NCBI GenBank assembly: GCA_965153355.1
Contig: OZ231126.1
Coordinates: forward strand, 88,350,001 to 88,414,000
DNA from: Flaccisagitta enflata
Lineage: Eukaryota; Chaetognatha; Sagittoidea; Aphragmophora
Length of the DNA: 64,000 nucleotides
Reading direction: 5' to 3'
Numbering within the stretch: the first letter of the stretch is position 1; every line of letters begins with the position of its first letter. A program made the position numbers and the translations under genes. This document shows, in pieces, positions 33,655-44,231 of this stretch. The notes under the pieces are model-generated. The model was given only the letters and a program-made list of their open reading frames with translations, had not been told where the DNA came from and ran no database searches.

Positions 33655-36500
33655 GTAAGGTCCCATGCGAGTAGCCGGGTCCCATGCGAGTAGCCGGGTC
33701 CGATGCGAGTAGCCGGGTCCGATGCGAGTAGCCGGGTCCCATGCGAGTAGCCGGGTCCCATGCGAGTAGCCGGGTCCGATGCGAGAAGCCGGGTCCCATG
33801 CGAGTAGCCGGGTCCCATGCGAGTAGCCGGGTCCGATGCGAGTAGCCGGGTCCGATGCGAGTAGCCGGGTCCCATGCGAGTAGCCGGGTCCCATGCGAGT
33901 AGCCGGGTCCCATGCGAGTAGCCGGGTCCCATGCGAGTAGCCGGGTCCCATGCGAGTCGCCGGGTCCCATGCGAGTAGCCGGGTCCCATGCGAGTAGCCG
34001 GGTCCGATGCGAGAAGCCGGGTCCGATGCGAGTAGCCGGGTCCCATGCGAGTAGCCGGGTCCGATGCGACTAGCCACGCTCCCCGGCGCCTAGCCGGGTC
34101 CGATGCGAGTAGCCGGGTCCGATGCGAGTAGCCGGGTCCGATGCGAGTAGCCGGGTCCCATGCGAGTAGCCGGGTCCCATGCGAGTAGCCGGGTCCCATG
34201 CGAGTAGCCGGGTCCCATGCGAGTAGCCGGGTCCGATGCGAGTAGCCGGGTCCGATGCGAGTAGCCGGGTCCGATGCGAGTAGCCGGGTCCGATGCGAGT
34301 AGCCGGGTCCCATGCGAGTAGCCGGGTCCCATGCGAGTAGCCGGGTCCGATGCGAGTAGCCGGGTCCCATGCGAGTAGCCGGGTCCCATGCGAGTAGCCG
34401 GGTCCGATGCGAGTAGCCGGGTCCCATGCGAGTAGCCGGGTCCCATGCGAGTAGCCGGGTCCCATGCGAGTAGCCGGGTCCCATGCGAGTAGCCGGGTCC
34501 CATGCGAGAAGCCGGGTCCCATGCGAGAAGCCGGGTCCGATGCGAGTAGCCGGGTCCGATGCGAGTAGCCGGGTCCCATGCGAGAAGCCGGGTCCCATGC
34601 GAGTAGCCGGGTCCCATGCGAGTAGCCGGGTCCCATGCGAGTAGCCGGGTCCGATGCGAGTAGCCGGGTCCCATGCGAGTAGCCGGGTCCCATGCGAGTA
34701 GCCGGGTCCCATGCGAGTAGCCGGGTCCCATGCGAGTAGCCGGGTCCCATGCGAGTAGCCGGGTCCCATGCGAGTAGCCGGGTCCGATGCGAGTAGCCGG
34801 GTCCCATGCGAGTAGCCGGGTCCCATGCGAGTAGCCGGGTCCGATGCGAGTAGCCGGGTCCGATGCGAGTAGCCGGGTCCGATGCGAGTAGCCGGGTCCG
34901 ATGCGAGTAGCCGGGTCCGATGCGAGTAGCCGGGTCCCATGCGAGTAGCCGGGTCCGATGCGAGTAGCCGGGTCCGATGCGAGTAGCCGGGTCCGATGCG
35001 AGTAGCCGGGTCCCATGCGAGTAGCCGGGTCCGATGCGAGTAGCCGGGTCCGATGCGAGTAGCCGGGTCCGATGCGAGTAGCCGGGTCCGATGCGAGTAG
35101 CCGGGTCCGATGCGAGTAGCCGGGTCCGATGCGAGTAGCCGGGTCCGATGCGAGTAGCCGGGTCCGATGCGAGTAGCCGGGTCCGTGGCGAGTAGCCGGG
35201 TCCGGGGGCGGGTGGCCGGGTCCGATGCGAGTAGCCGGGTCCGATGCGAGTAGCCGGGTCCGATGCGAGTAGCCGGGTCCGATGCGAGTAGCCGGGTCCG
35301 ATGCGAGTAGCCGGGTCCCATGCGAGTAGCCGGGTCCCATGCGAGTCGGAAGAGCCGGGTCCGATGCGAGGAGCCGGGTCCGATGCGAGTAGCCCGGTCC
35401 GATGCGAGTAGCCGGGTCCGATGCGAGTAGCCGGGTCCGATGCGAGTAGCCGGGTCCGATGCGAGTAGCCGGGTCCGATGCGAGTAGCCGGGTCCGATGC
35501 GAGTAGCCGGGTCCGATGCGAGTAGCCGGGTCCGATGCGAGTAGCCGGGTCCGATGCGAGTAGCCGGGTCCGATGCGAGTAGCCGGGTCCGATGCGAGTA
35601 GCCGGGTCCGATGCGAGTAGCCGGGTCCGATGCGAGTAGCCGGGTCCGATGCGAGTAGCCGGGTCCGATGCGAGTAGCCGGGTCCGATGCGAGTAGCCGG
35701 GTCCGATGCGAGTAGCCGGGTCCGATGCGAGTAGCCGGGTCCGATGCGAGTAGCCGGGTCCCATGCGAGTAGCCGGGTCCGATGCGAGTAGCCGGGTCCG
35801 ATGCGAGTAGCCGGGTCCGATGCGAGTAGCCGGGTCCGATGCGAGTAGCCGGGTCCGATGCGAGTAGCCGGGTCCGATGCGAGTAGCCGGGTCCGATGCG
35901 AGTAGCCGGGTCCGATGCGAGTAGCCGGGTCCGATGCGAGTAGCCGGGTCCGATGCGAGTAGCCGGGTCCGATGCGAGTAGCCGGGTCCGATGCGAGTAG
36001 CCGGGTCCGATGCGAGTAGCCGGGTCCGATGCGAGTAGCCGGGTCCGATGCGAGTAGCCGGGTCCCATGCGAGTAGCCGGGTCCCATGCGAGTAGCCGGG
36101 TCCCATGCGAGTAGCCGGGTCCCATGCGAGTAGCCGGGTCCCATGCGAGTAGCCGGGTCCCATGCGAGTAGCCGGGTCCCATGCGAGTAGCCGGGTCCCA
36201 TGCGAGTAGCCGGGTCCCATGCGAGTAGCCGGGTCCGATGCGAGTAGCCGGGTCCGATGCGAGTAGCCGGGTCCGATGCGAGTAGCCGGGTCCGATGCGA
36301 GTAGCCGGGTCCGATGCGAGTAGCCGGGTCCGATGCGAGTAGCCGGGTCCGATGCGAGTAGCCGGGTCCGATGCGAGTAGCCGGGTCCGATGCGAGTAGC
36401 CGGGTCCGATGCGAGTAGCCGGGTCCGATGCGAGTAGCCGGGTCCGATGCGAGTAGCCGGGTCCGATGCGAGTAGCCGGGTCCGATGCGAGTAGCCGGAT
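33655..36500 (+). repeat. 19-bp tandem array, about 150 copies, two-state unit
   Basis: The unit is TAGCCGGGTCCGATGCGAG, alternating with TAGCCGGGTCCCATGCGAG (G/C at one site). Because 19 is not divisible by 3, all three minus-strand frames are open for 700-850 codons. All read the same 19-residue cycle MGPGYSHGTRLLAWDPATR with M/I, G/R and W/S variants. Irregular units sit at 34068-34092, 35180-35215 and 35341-35395. No leader, initiation context or domain supports translation, so I call it a repeat, not a gene. Confidence 0.95.
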
Positions 36501-36539
36501 TTATTTTCACATTAGTAACCACGATTTGGCCTTTAGTTT

Positions 36540-36692
36540 TTCAGCTTTTTAGTTGCGGACACGCAACTCTATAAGAGGCTTTGTCCGTCCGTCCATTGGT
36601 CGGTCCGTAACCATCGAGTCGAAAAGTGGGAAAACGCGCTTTTCCACCCCTGCCCACCCGTCCGCAACTGATGGCCGTGTATCCGGCCTTGT
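36540..36692 (-). mobile_element. HINE-like element at the end of the composite
   Basis: AGTTGCGGAC (36551-36560) and GTCCGCAACT (36660-36669) are exact complements. Ends GTGTATCCGGCCTTGTTT. Confidence 0.82.
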
Positions 36693-37284
36693 TTCTTCTT
36701 TGCCTCTGATCTGTGTCCTCTTTAGCTCTGTATCTTTGCTCCGGACAATCAGCAAGGATTGACTTAATTGAAAGCTTTGTCCACCATACATATATCAAAT
36801 CAGTAAACAAAAATGAACTGGACAAAAGAGAACGTGACATCCAGACAAACCTTTTCCCAACAAAATTGTATTTTGTTTACATGAGAGTTAACATGAGAGC
36901 AGGCCACGAAAAGTGACCTTGGTCTGATTTTCATTCAATCTTTGAGAAAGATAAGAATATTTTAAAGAATGTTGGGCCGGAGGGTTGGTTCTGCCACATG
37001 GGTGGGTCCATGATTGTTTAAATCACTTATGTGCTGAAAAGTATAGCCTAGGGAACGTGCTAAATTTTTAAGAATTGTTTTGAGTGTTGACGGATTGAGT
37101 GCAAAAAAAGGAATCGGATCTGTATAAGTGGTCGTAAGAGATGATAAAAGTTCAGATCCATATGATATGATAGTTATCTTATTATTGATTTGTTAATCTT
37201 AATATGATTAATCCGGATCTAGATGTTTGCCCTGACTACACAGATATTGAAAACATCCATCAGCTTTTAATTGCGATAAAGAAA
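36693..37284. other. Intergenic, no gene recognised
   Basis: AT-rich; no supported feature. Confidence 0.45.
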
Positions 37285-37459
37285 AACAAGGCCGGATACA
37301 CGGCAATCCAGTCGCGGACGGTTGGGCAGGAGCCGTAATGCAAAAACCGCTCGGAATTCAAAAATGTGACGGACCGACGGACGGACGGACCAACCTACCT
37401 ACCTACCGACCGACCGACCGACACGGCAAGGTGTAGAGTCGCGTGTCCGCGACTAAAAA
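37285..37459 (+). mobile_element. HINE-like element
   Basis: AACAAGGCCGGATACACGGC; subterminal AGTCGCGGAC (37310-37319) and GTCCGCGACT (37445-37454) are exact complements; (GGAC)n and (CTAC)n core. Confidence 0.85.
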
Positions 37460-38097
37460 TCAACCTATTTAACAATAAAAAGAAATTCGTGAAGTGAGAT
37501 TTGGTGTATTGCATGAACCTTTACCTTAAATGTTATTAAATCAGTGTCTGCGTGATGACTTGATTTGTGAGGGAGCGCACTTTGGTCTATGGGTAAGATG
37601 CATGAATCAGCGTTTTCGTCCTCTGGACCATGTCGGTGATATCACTGATTGTTAATTGTATGGAAGGAGGAGAAGAGGAGGAAGGAAATATCATAAAACT
37701 CAACAACGCCAAATGAGGATTCTCAGTTTGTAATGGGGCTTGTGTTACAACTGTGATTGATAGGGGCAGATTTAATCGCAGTGAATGAAATGTAACCATC
37801 CACGTGTGGATGCTGAAGCGTTCTGCTGTATTTTTGGCATGGGCGTTACAAATTTAGATTCCCAAGAGAATGCAGATGTTGGTTGTGAAGACTCCTCGGA
37901 CAAAATATTTCCTCTTTCTAGATAGACATTGACCAACTTTATTCATTTTGATAGACCTGAAACACTAAACTATCTTGTATTCGAAGTTTACCAAATTGCT
38001 TCCATCACCCACCTTTGTCTACCAAATTCACCTGAGCCCTAGGCCCTCTCAGCCCTTTTATGTCAAAATATAGCATCCGTTGATTAAATTGTTGGTA

Positions 38098-38274
38098 CAG
38101 TTGAACCCCGCTCTAACGGATTTCAGGGGATTAATAATTTTTTTTTGTTATAGGCGGACTTCTGTTATTGCCAACAAAAGAAATAAAAGAAATCAACATG
38201 ATAGGACCATGAATTGGCATCTGTTATAGGCGGAATTCCGTTGGTGACGGGTCCGTTAGAGCGGGGTTCAACTG
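38098..38274. mobile_element. pogo/Tigger-like MITE flanked by TA
   Basis: CAGTTGAACCCCGCTCTAAC and GTTAGAGCGGGGTTCAACTG are perfect 20-bp inverted ends, with TA at 38096-38097 and 38275-38276. At 177 bp it has no coding region. Confidence 0.9.
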
Positions 38275-38579
38275 TAATTGCTCATCTCAGTAATCTGGAA
38301 ATGTTTCTTTCTTTTGTGTACCTATTTGATTTTTTCTTCACTTTGTATGTTTAGGATGAATATCCAACCGTTGATTACTCAAAGCTTTTTTGAGATTAGC
38401 CTGTTGCCGAATTATTTCTCCGAATCATCTTTTGTGGACATTTTTTCCCGAATCTCCCTTTTGTTATGCAGCGGCCTAAAGAGAAATGATTGCGACCGCA
38501 GCTCTCTCGATGCTTGTTTAATCAATTTTATTCACGAATTAAGTTTGGTCTGAGAAGTGGTTATTCAATAGTTAAGCGG

Positions 38580-38682
38580 TTTTTGACCTCACTGCTCCTG
38601 CCCAAGTGATCAAGTGACCTCAAATACGGCCCCTGCTCACCCGCACGCGACTGGGGTAGCAGTGTATCCGGCCTTGTTTTTA
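38580..38682 (-). mobile_element. HINE-like 5'-half fragment
   Basis: GACCTCACTGCTCCTGCCCA, CCCGCACGCGACTGGGGTAG, GTGTATCCGGCCTTGTTTT. No 3' hairpin end. Confidence 0.7.
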
Positions 38683-38986
38683 AAAAAGCTAATTTTAGCC
38701 GGCTAAAATGGATTAAACCGGCTAAAATCCTGTGTTTTTTCAAACGCCGGATTTTTTCAAATATGTACTTTCAAACCATTACTTTTTTCTGTAAGCATGA
38801 CAGGATGATGATAGTATTAAGTAGAATACCTTAAAATTGTCAAACTTAACAATAAATGATTCATTACAGTTGACAGTTTATAAGAAACAGATTTGGAACA
38901 AATCACAACGACTAGGAAATACGATAAAGCTAAAAATAATTCAATCACATTATTTGTACATTTACCAATGTTTCCTATGTTTCTTC

Positions 38987-39364
38987 CCGGGGTGCCAATT
39001 CTGTAAAGCTGCCGCGTAGCAAGAAAATTCCAACCAAGGCTGCCGCACTTTCTTCACCTGTGATATCTCGTTCTTACAAAACTAGCCCTGTGAAGCTTAC
39101 TAGAGATGTAAATAAATAATTAACAGTTTGATCAACAGATGTAGATAATTGATTAACTTATTAACTCATATTTACAATGATAAAACCAGGTTTTACTCCA
39201 CATTTTCATTTCAATTTGCATTCCACTTCCAGCAAAAATGTCTGCTGCTGCTTATCTTATCTCGTTTATAGTATGTTTTCCCCTCCATCTGCCGCAACTG
39301 CCGCACTTGGCGGCAGTCCTGCCGCGTAGGATTGCTACCCTGCTACCCTGAATCGGCACCCCGG
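38987..39364. mobile_element. hAT-like MITE with perfect 8-bp target duplication
   Basis: CCGGGGTGCCAATTCTG and CTGAATCGGCACCCCGG ends are flanked by identical GTTTCTTC (38979-38986 and 39365-39372). Internal CTGCCGC(A/G) motifs repeat at both ends (39007-39045; 39288-39330). Confidence 0.9.
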
Positions 39365-39517
39365 GTTTCTTCATGTTCCATATGCATTTTCACAACAAGA
39401 GCCCAATTTAGCAAAATCAATCCAAACCCAATCTAGCCACCACATTATCAATTCTGACTTCTGAAGAAAAACTGAACTATAAAGAAGTTTTTCACTGTAA
39501 CAACATGGTGCCAATAT

Positions 39518-39917
39518 AACAAGCCCAAAAGGGCAACAGTCGCGTGCGTCTGGAAATGACAGACAAAATGTTAAAAATGTCAGGAAATGTTAAAAAATGT
39601 TAAAAAATGTTAGATAATGTTAAAAAATATTAAAAAATGTCAAAAAATGTTAAAAAATGTTAAAAAATGTTAAAAAACGTTAAGAAATGTTAAAAAATGT
39701 TAAAAAGCCAAAAAAATCAGAAAGTGTTAAAAAATGTTTAAAATTGTTAAAAAATGCTAAAAAATGTTAAAAAATATTAAAAAGTATTAAATAACGTCAA
39801 AAAACGTCGAAAATTTAAAAATGTGACGGACCGACCGACGGACCGACCAACGCACCAACCTACCGACCTACCAACCGACACGGTAAGGTGTAGAGTCGCG
39901 TGCACGCGACTAAAAAT
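39518..39917 (+). mobile_element. HINE-like element with (AAAATGTT)n core
   Basis: AACAAGCCC start. AGTCGCGTGC (39538-39547) and GCACGCGACT (39902-39911) are exact complements. Between them lie about 20 copies of a 9-10-bp TTAAAAAATG unit, then (GACC)n. Confidence 0.85.
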
Positions 39918-40334
39918 CAGATTATGTAAAAAAAATAAGACACAATGAAAATTATTTTGACACTTGAGTTTCGCCAAGAGCAAAAAAATTATCATATTTT
40001 TTACCAAAAACAAATAATTCACCTGATAATATATGTCACTTTGGGTAGTTAACAGAGAAAATTGATGTAAAATATCATCAGAAAAAAAAATTAGTGATTT
40101 TTCTTTTAAAAATGACTAATTTCATGAATTTCACAAATAGATATTTAAAAATTCATAAACAGATATCAAAAATTGTATTATAGTAATGAAAATTGACAAG
40201 CAGGTGGTTTGGTGCTTCATTTAACTACAATAAAAATTTCATGACTTTTCTTCACTAGGAAGTGCCCCGTTTAAAACTCTAAACAGAAAACATCCTTTTT
40301 TTCATATTTCGGTTGAATCTGACATAGGTGCACT

Positions 40335-40440
40335 CTAAATAATAAATTTGCATAGAAATTGAAAAATTGGAAAAACCAAAAACACCAGATGCTAGTAAAT
40401 TACATTATCTCGGGTCTGATGTTTTTAAAAATGCAAAATA
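40335..40440 (+). repeat. Variable-stem hairpin repeat, copy 3
   Basis: AAATTTGCATAGAAATTGAA flank as in copies 1-2. Stem CACCAGATGCTAG (40383-40395) / CTCGGGTCTGATG (40409-40421) has decayed pairing (9 of 13). The 13-nt loop TAAATTACATTAT is the same length as in copy 1. Confidence 0.75.
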
Positions 40441-42285
40441 TTCATCTATGTTCAAGATTTATTATTTAGGGGATGAAAAATGTTTTTTTCAAAAACTTCA
40501 AATTTCGCAATTTGAAATAGAAAAACTCACAAAATTGATACTTAAAATCCACTAATTGTTACAAAATTTGAAATGCTTAAGGTTAAATGCTTCCTTTGAC
40601 TACAATTTAAATTTCCTGACTAAACTCCATTGGGAAGTAACCCAAATGAATTTTTCAAAATAAAATCTCCTATTTTTTGAAATTCAATTGTCAGCTGACA
40701 TTTTTTAAAAGGTACTTTACATCCAAAATGCTTAAAATCATATGGCAAAAAAAGTTTTATACTAGTGTCAGATAGATATGAACAGCCTCTCAAAAGAAAT
40801 TTGACCATATTATATAAACTGTGTCGATAATAATGCAGTAAAGATACCTCTTTAAAATAATTCTTACTCTTTTCTGAGATTTTGCTTGAAAATTTTGCCA
40901 ATTTAAGATCATTTTACTTTACAAAGCATGCAATTTGAAGACTGATTCTTTAAAATAGTATGAATGGGCTCACATAGCACATGTCAAAACAGATTTTTGG
41001 TCAAAAATGGATAATTCTATGAAAAAAAAATGATGCAAAAAATTGATGGAACAAGAGTGTCAAGATATGGTTCATGATGTCATAAATGATTAAATTTTGC
41101 TGCTGGAATATAAAGATTGCTTGTATTCTGGATAGTTATTCATTTATTCAAAAGCACAAAATGAACCTGGCCTAATAGTGAAGTGTAAGTGAATGGGCTA
41201 ACATTTTGCTTCTGAGATGCCTCAGCCCCCCACTGGTCTACAATGGGAAACATCATCCCTTATGATTGAAATGAGAACAAAAAAGTCATATATGAAACCA
41301 CATAAGTAGCAAGAGGATTTACCCAATTAGCAAAACCAATACTATGATACAATGCACTAAGGGCGTTTTTTTAGTAATATGGCGAATAAACAATGAATTT
41401 TTTATTTCAATTTTTGATTGATAGATCTATAGATAGGCCTTATGGAAAGTGATCAACACCAGTTTTGAACAATTCTTTATCTTGTATTGCCCAGAAAGTT
41501 ACTTTAAGTAATGTTTTCCTCTTTATATCATTACTGAGACAGAAAAAAAATCCATTGCCGCCTTTTGCCATGGAAAGACTAGGCTCTATCTGTAGCTATG
41601 GCAATAACGATTCTAGGTTCAAAATCTGAAGATACACTTTTTATCACTTTAGGAGTTATAGCACATGGAAAATAGTTGCAATATCTGCTCATTGCATGAT
41701 GGAAATCCATCATTGCATCTTTCATCGATTTTTTCCCTTAAAAAACGGGACCAAAAAGCAGCTGAGGAACAGCAGAGACAGCTGAGAGGCAGGAGAAGCT
41801 GCAGGGGAGTGAGAGTTTTTTGTTTTCATTGCACTTTCTGGCAATCAATAGAGGTGGCCTCTATGTACAAAAATGTAAACCATTGCTCTCACAGACTCCA
41901 GACAGATGGTACAGACGGGTAAGCATGCCCTATTTTCCAGTGTGCAATGATTTCCGGACTAACCTTTGTTGTCCAGAGTCGTGCTAACCTCTGCACTGAG
42001 CCGATGACTTATCTAACTGTGAAAAGTGGTTTAAGGTTGCTTAAATGCAACAGAGAATATGTCAGGTAAAAGGTTAGCAATTGACAAAACAGTATTCGAA
42101 TGAATTCAAACAGCTATTTCCTGAAAAATATAGTGTTTCAGGTGAAATTTTGGTTTTGAGTGTTTTTTCAAAATTCCTTTGAAAGAAAAACACTCCTCGG
42201 TGTTTTTTTTCAAAAAATTGTTTGAAAAAAAACCAATTTTATCCAGCCGGTTTAATCCGGCTTTTTTCAAATGGCTAAAATTAGT
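40441..42285. other. AT-rich intergenic, no gene recognised
   Basis: An 85-codon frame at 41665 has no recognisable motif. Nothing else is supported. Confidence 0.45.
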
Positions 42286-42287
42286 GT

Positions 42288-42385
42288 GCCAACCCAGGTT
42301 AGGGGTGGGTTTAGGGTTAAGGTTGGAGATAGTTTTAGGGTTAGGGTTAGGGACAGGGTTAGCTTTAGGGCTAAGGGTTGGGTGG
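42288..42385 (+). repeat. Degenerate TTAGGG-like interstitial repeat
   Basis: GGTTAGGGGTGGGTTTAGGG, TTTTAGGGTTAGGGTTAGGG and GGGTTAGCTTTAGGGCTAAG-type motifs. They match the vertebrate-type metazoan telomere hexamer in decayed form. Confidence 0.75.
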
Positions 42386-42620
42386 GTTTTATGTATTACA
42401 TCCCGAAGCTATTCGAATTAAATTCGCTCTGGCGGAGGATTTGGAAAGTAAAGCAAAATTGTACAGAAAATCATTCATTTTTTCTCAAAATTTTAATTAT
42501 AAACATGTATAGAACTATGAATAGACTGAAAACAAAACTTTGCCTTCATTTGCATTGCGACATAAAAGTGCACACATCCAACACGTACACACTCAAAGAT
42601 AACCAAAGCTATAATTAAAT

Positions 42621-42692
42621 AATGTGACGGACGAACGGATGGATCGAGCCGAGACGGCAGTGTATAGAGACGCGTGTTCGCGGCTGATAATG
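42621..42692 (+). mobile_element. HINE-like 3'-end fragment, diverged
   Basis: AATGTGACGGACGAACGGAT then TATAGAGACGCGTGTTCGCG (hairpin CGCGtgttCGCG). Confidence 0.55.
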
Positions 42693-42796
42693 TCAATGCC
42701 CTTGATTTTGGAAACTCTTTATATGCGATTTTGTATGTTACTTTTTCTGTCCAGCAGTCTGTCAGTTGGCGCTTTTCAGCTATTCGCGTTTTAGAA

Positions 42797-43612
42797 TAGG
42801 GGAGGGTGGGGCAAATCGGGCCAGGGGCAAATCGGGCCACTTGTGTTTATTGATGTCACTTCTGAAATGAATATTGGGATAAAAGTAGTGATAATCCTGC
42901 TATAAGTCGCACCAGTCAATGGGGTTGTCAGGGTGGTGTTTTTTCAGAACTGCTGCAGCATCAGCACAACTTCACTCCTGACCTATACTGATACGATAAC
43001 TGATAGGTTGTGATAAAATTAATCACAACTTCAAAAATTGTCATTTTGGGTGACTTTTATACCTGTATTGGATATGGCGATTAGATCTGATACCTTACAC
43101 ATCACATGAATCATTGATACCAATTTGCTAGGCTAGCTGTATGAAAAAATGATCAAAACGTGGGGTAAATCGGGCCATCAGGAATTTCCTTTAATTTCTT
43201 TGTTAGCAGATTTTTCATGGCTGTAAACTGTGACATTTTCTGGCCCAGGAATGATTCTCTTTTTTCCGTTTGTAAAATCAAACGAATTTGGCAATTATGT
43301 AATTAAATCAGAACCCAACTTAGCTCCTGGCATCCTGGCAGAAAAATTTGGGTAATGCTGTGAGCCCCTAGAGGATTATGCAAATGAAGCTAAAAGTGGC
43401 CAGGTTTGCCCCACCTGGGGTAAATCGGGCCACATCAGGTTTTTTTTACAAATATGGGCCCCTATAGGGTCAACTCTGGAATTCTCTATATCAGCCCTAA
43501 ACCTATGGGTAAATGCTACCTTAACATGGAAATCATTTGCTTCAGCGGATTCATTTGAAAAATTCCCCAAACAAAAACAGTAAAAGTGGCCCGATTTGCC
43601 CCACCCCCCCTA
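42797..43612. mobile_element. Inverted-repeat element with five GGGGYAAATCGGGCCA motifs
   Basis: Ends TAGGGGAGGGTGGGGCAAAT and TTTGCCCCACCCCCCCTA. The 16-bp motif occurs near 42808, 42824, 43161 and 43418 and inverted near 43583. This even spread suggests binding sites for a transposase acting in trans. It ends about 170 bp upstream of the first coding exon of the zinc transporter. Confidence 0.85.
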
Positions 43613-43810
43613 TTACTATTATTTTGTTGGGCCAATGGGCATACTGTTATGTAATTATTCCTGCTAACGTTTACGCGCGGCATTTGGCCTAGAATACATG
43701 CCTACATCGGTTTACTGCCACCATCGACTGCAAAAAAAGAAAAAAACCGTTATCGATTTTCTCCTTCATTTCCACCTTCAGGGTTTCCAAGAAACTTAGT
43801 GGCGTCAATC

Positions 43811-44133
43811 ATGTGCCACGTGCGCCACGCCTCGTCCTCCCCCGCAGCCGTCGTTGCCGGTTCTCCCACGTCAAGGGGCGCTACCGCTTCGGCCGCCATA
43901 GGACAACATTACTCCCACCGATCTAGCTTCTCCAATTCTTGTCTCGCCTGTTTCGTCATTTGCCTTTTGCTCAACTTGGAAATTCATCACGCTGACTGCG
44001 GTGGCGTCATTTCGCCGACTAGCAGCGTCAACTCCTCTCCCACCGATCCTCACTTGAAAAGTTCATCCTCCATCGTCACTCCGATGGTGTTACCGAGCGA
44101 CGCCGGGAACACTTCTTCAATCCAAGTTTACGA
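43811..44133 (+). CDS. SLC39A6/SLC39A10-like: LIV-1 type ZIP zinc transporter, exon 1 (gene incomplete at right edge)
   Basis: First of six exons forming a SLC39 (ZIP) LIV-1 subfamily protein, which imports zinc into the cytosol across the plasma membrane. From ATG 43811 the product starts MCHVRHASSSPAAVVAG. A hydrophobic core CLACFVICLLL at about residues 44-54 fits a signal peptide with a long n-region. A Ser/Thr/Pro-rich linker follows. The donor GTGAGT is at 44134, leaving phase 2 (ga + c = Asp). The frame is also open upstream to a good acceptor (CACCTTCAG, AG 43780-43781), so the start could lie in an earlier exon. I chose ATG 43811 because it is the first in-frame ATG before the hydrophobic core. 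Assignment of this exon rests on phase and leader character; exons 2-6 carry the family motifs. Confidence 0.75.
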
Positions 44134-44231
44134 GTGAGTGATTTCCATGCAAATGGTAGACTTAGCTTTGTCTTGTTTGCGCTTGACTCGGAGAGAGACG
44201 CAGTGCGCGTTCTTTACGCGCGTAACTCTAG

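Noticed and set aside
33655-36500. CRISPR-like array
   Set aside because: Units are contiguous 19-mers with no unique spacers, in clearly animal DNA.
33613-36522. Minus-strand proteins of 852, 810, 716 and 154 residues
   Set aside because: All are translations of a 19-bp tandem repeat in its three frames; no initiation context, domain or flanking coding sequence.
42288-42385. True telomere or chromosome end
   Set aside because: Only a few decayed TTAGGG units, with ordinary sequence and a gene on the right; at most an interstitial remnant.
43782-43810. Upstream start of the transporter at a GTG codon or in the 43782 exon extension
   Set aside because: GTG starts are not expected in animals; the frame is open to an acceptor at 43781, so an upstream exon remains possible, but ATG 43811 is sufficient and precedes the signal-like core.
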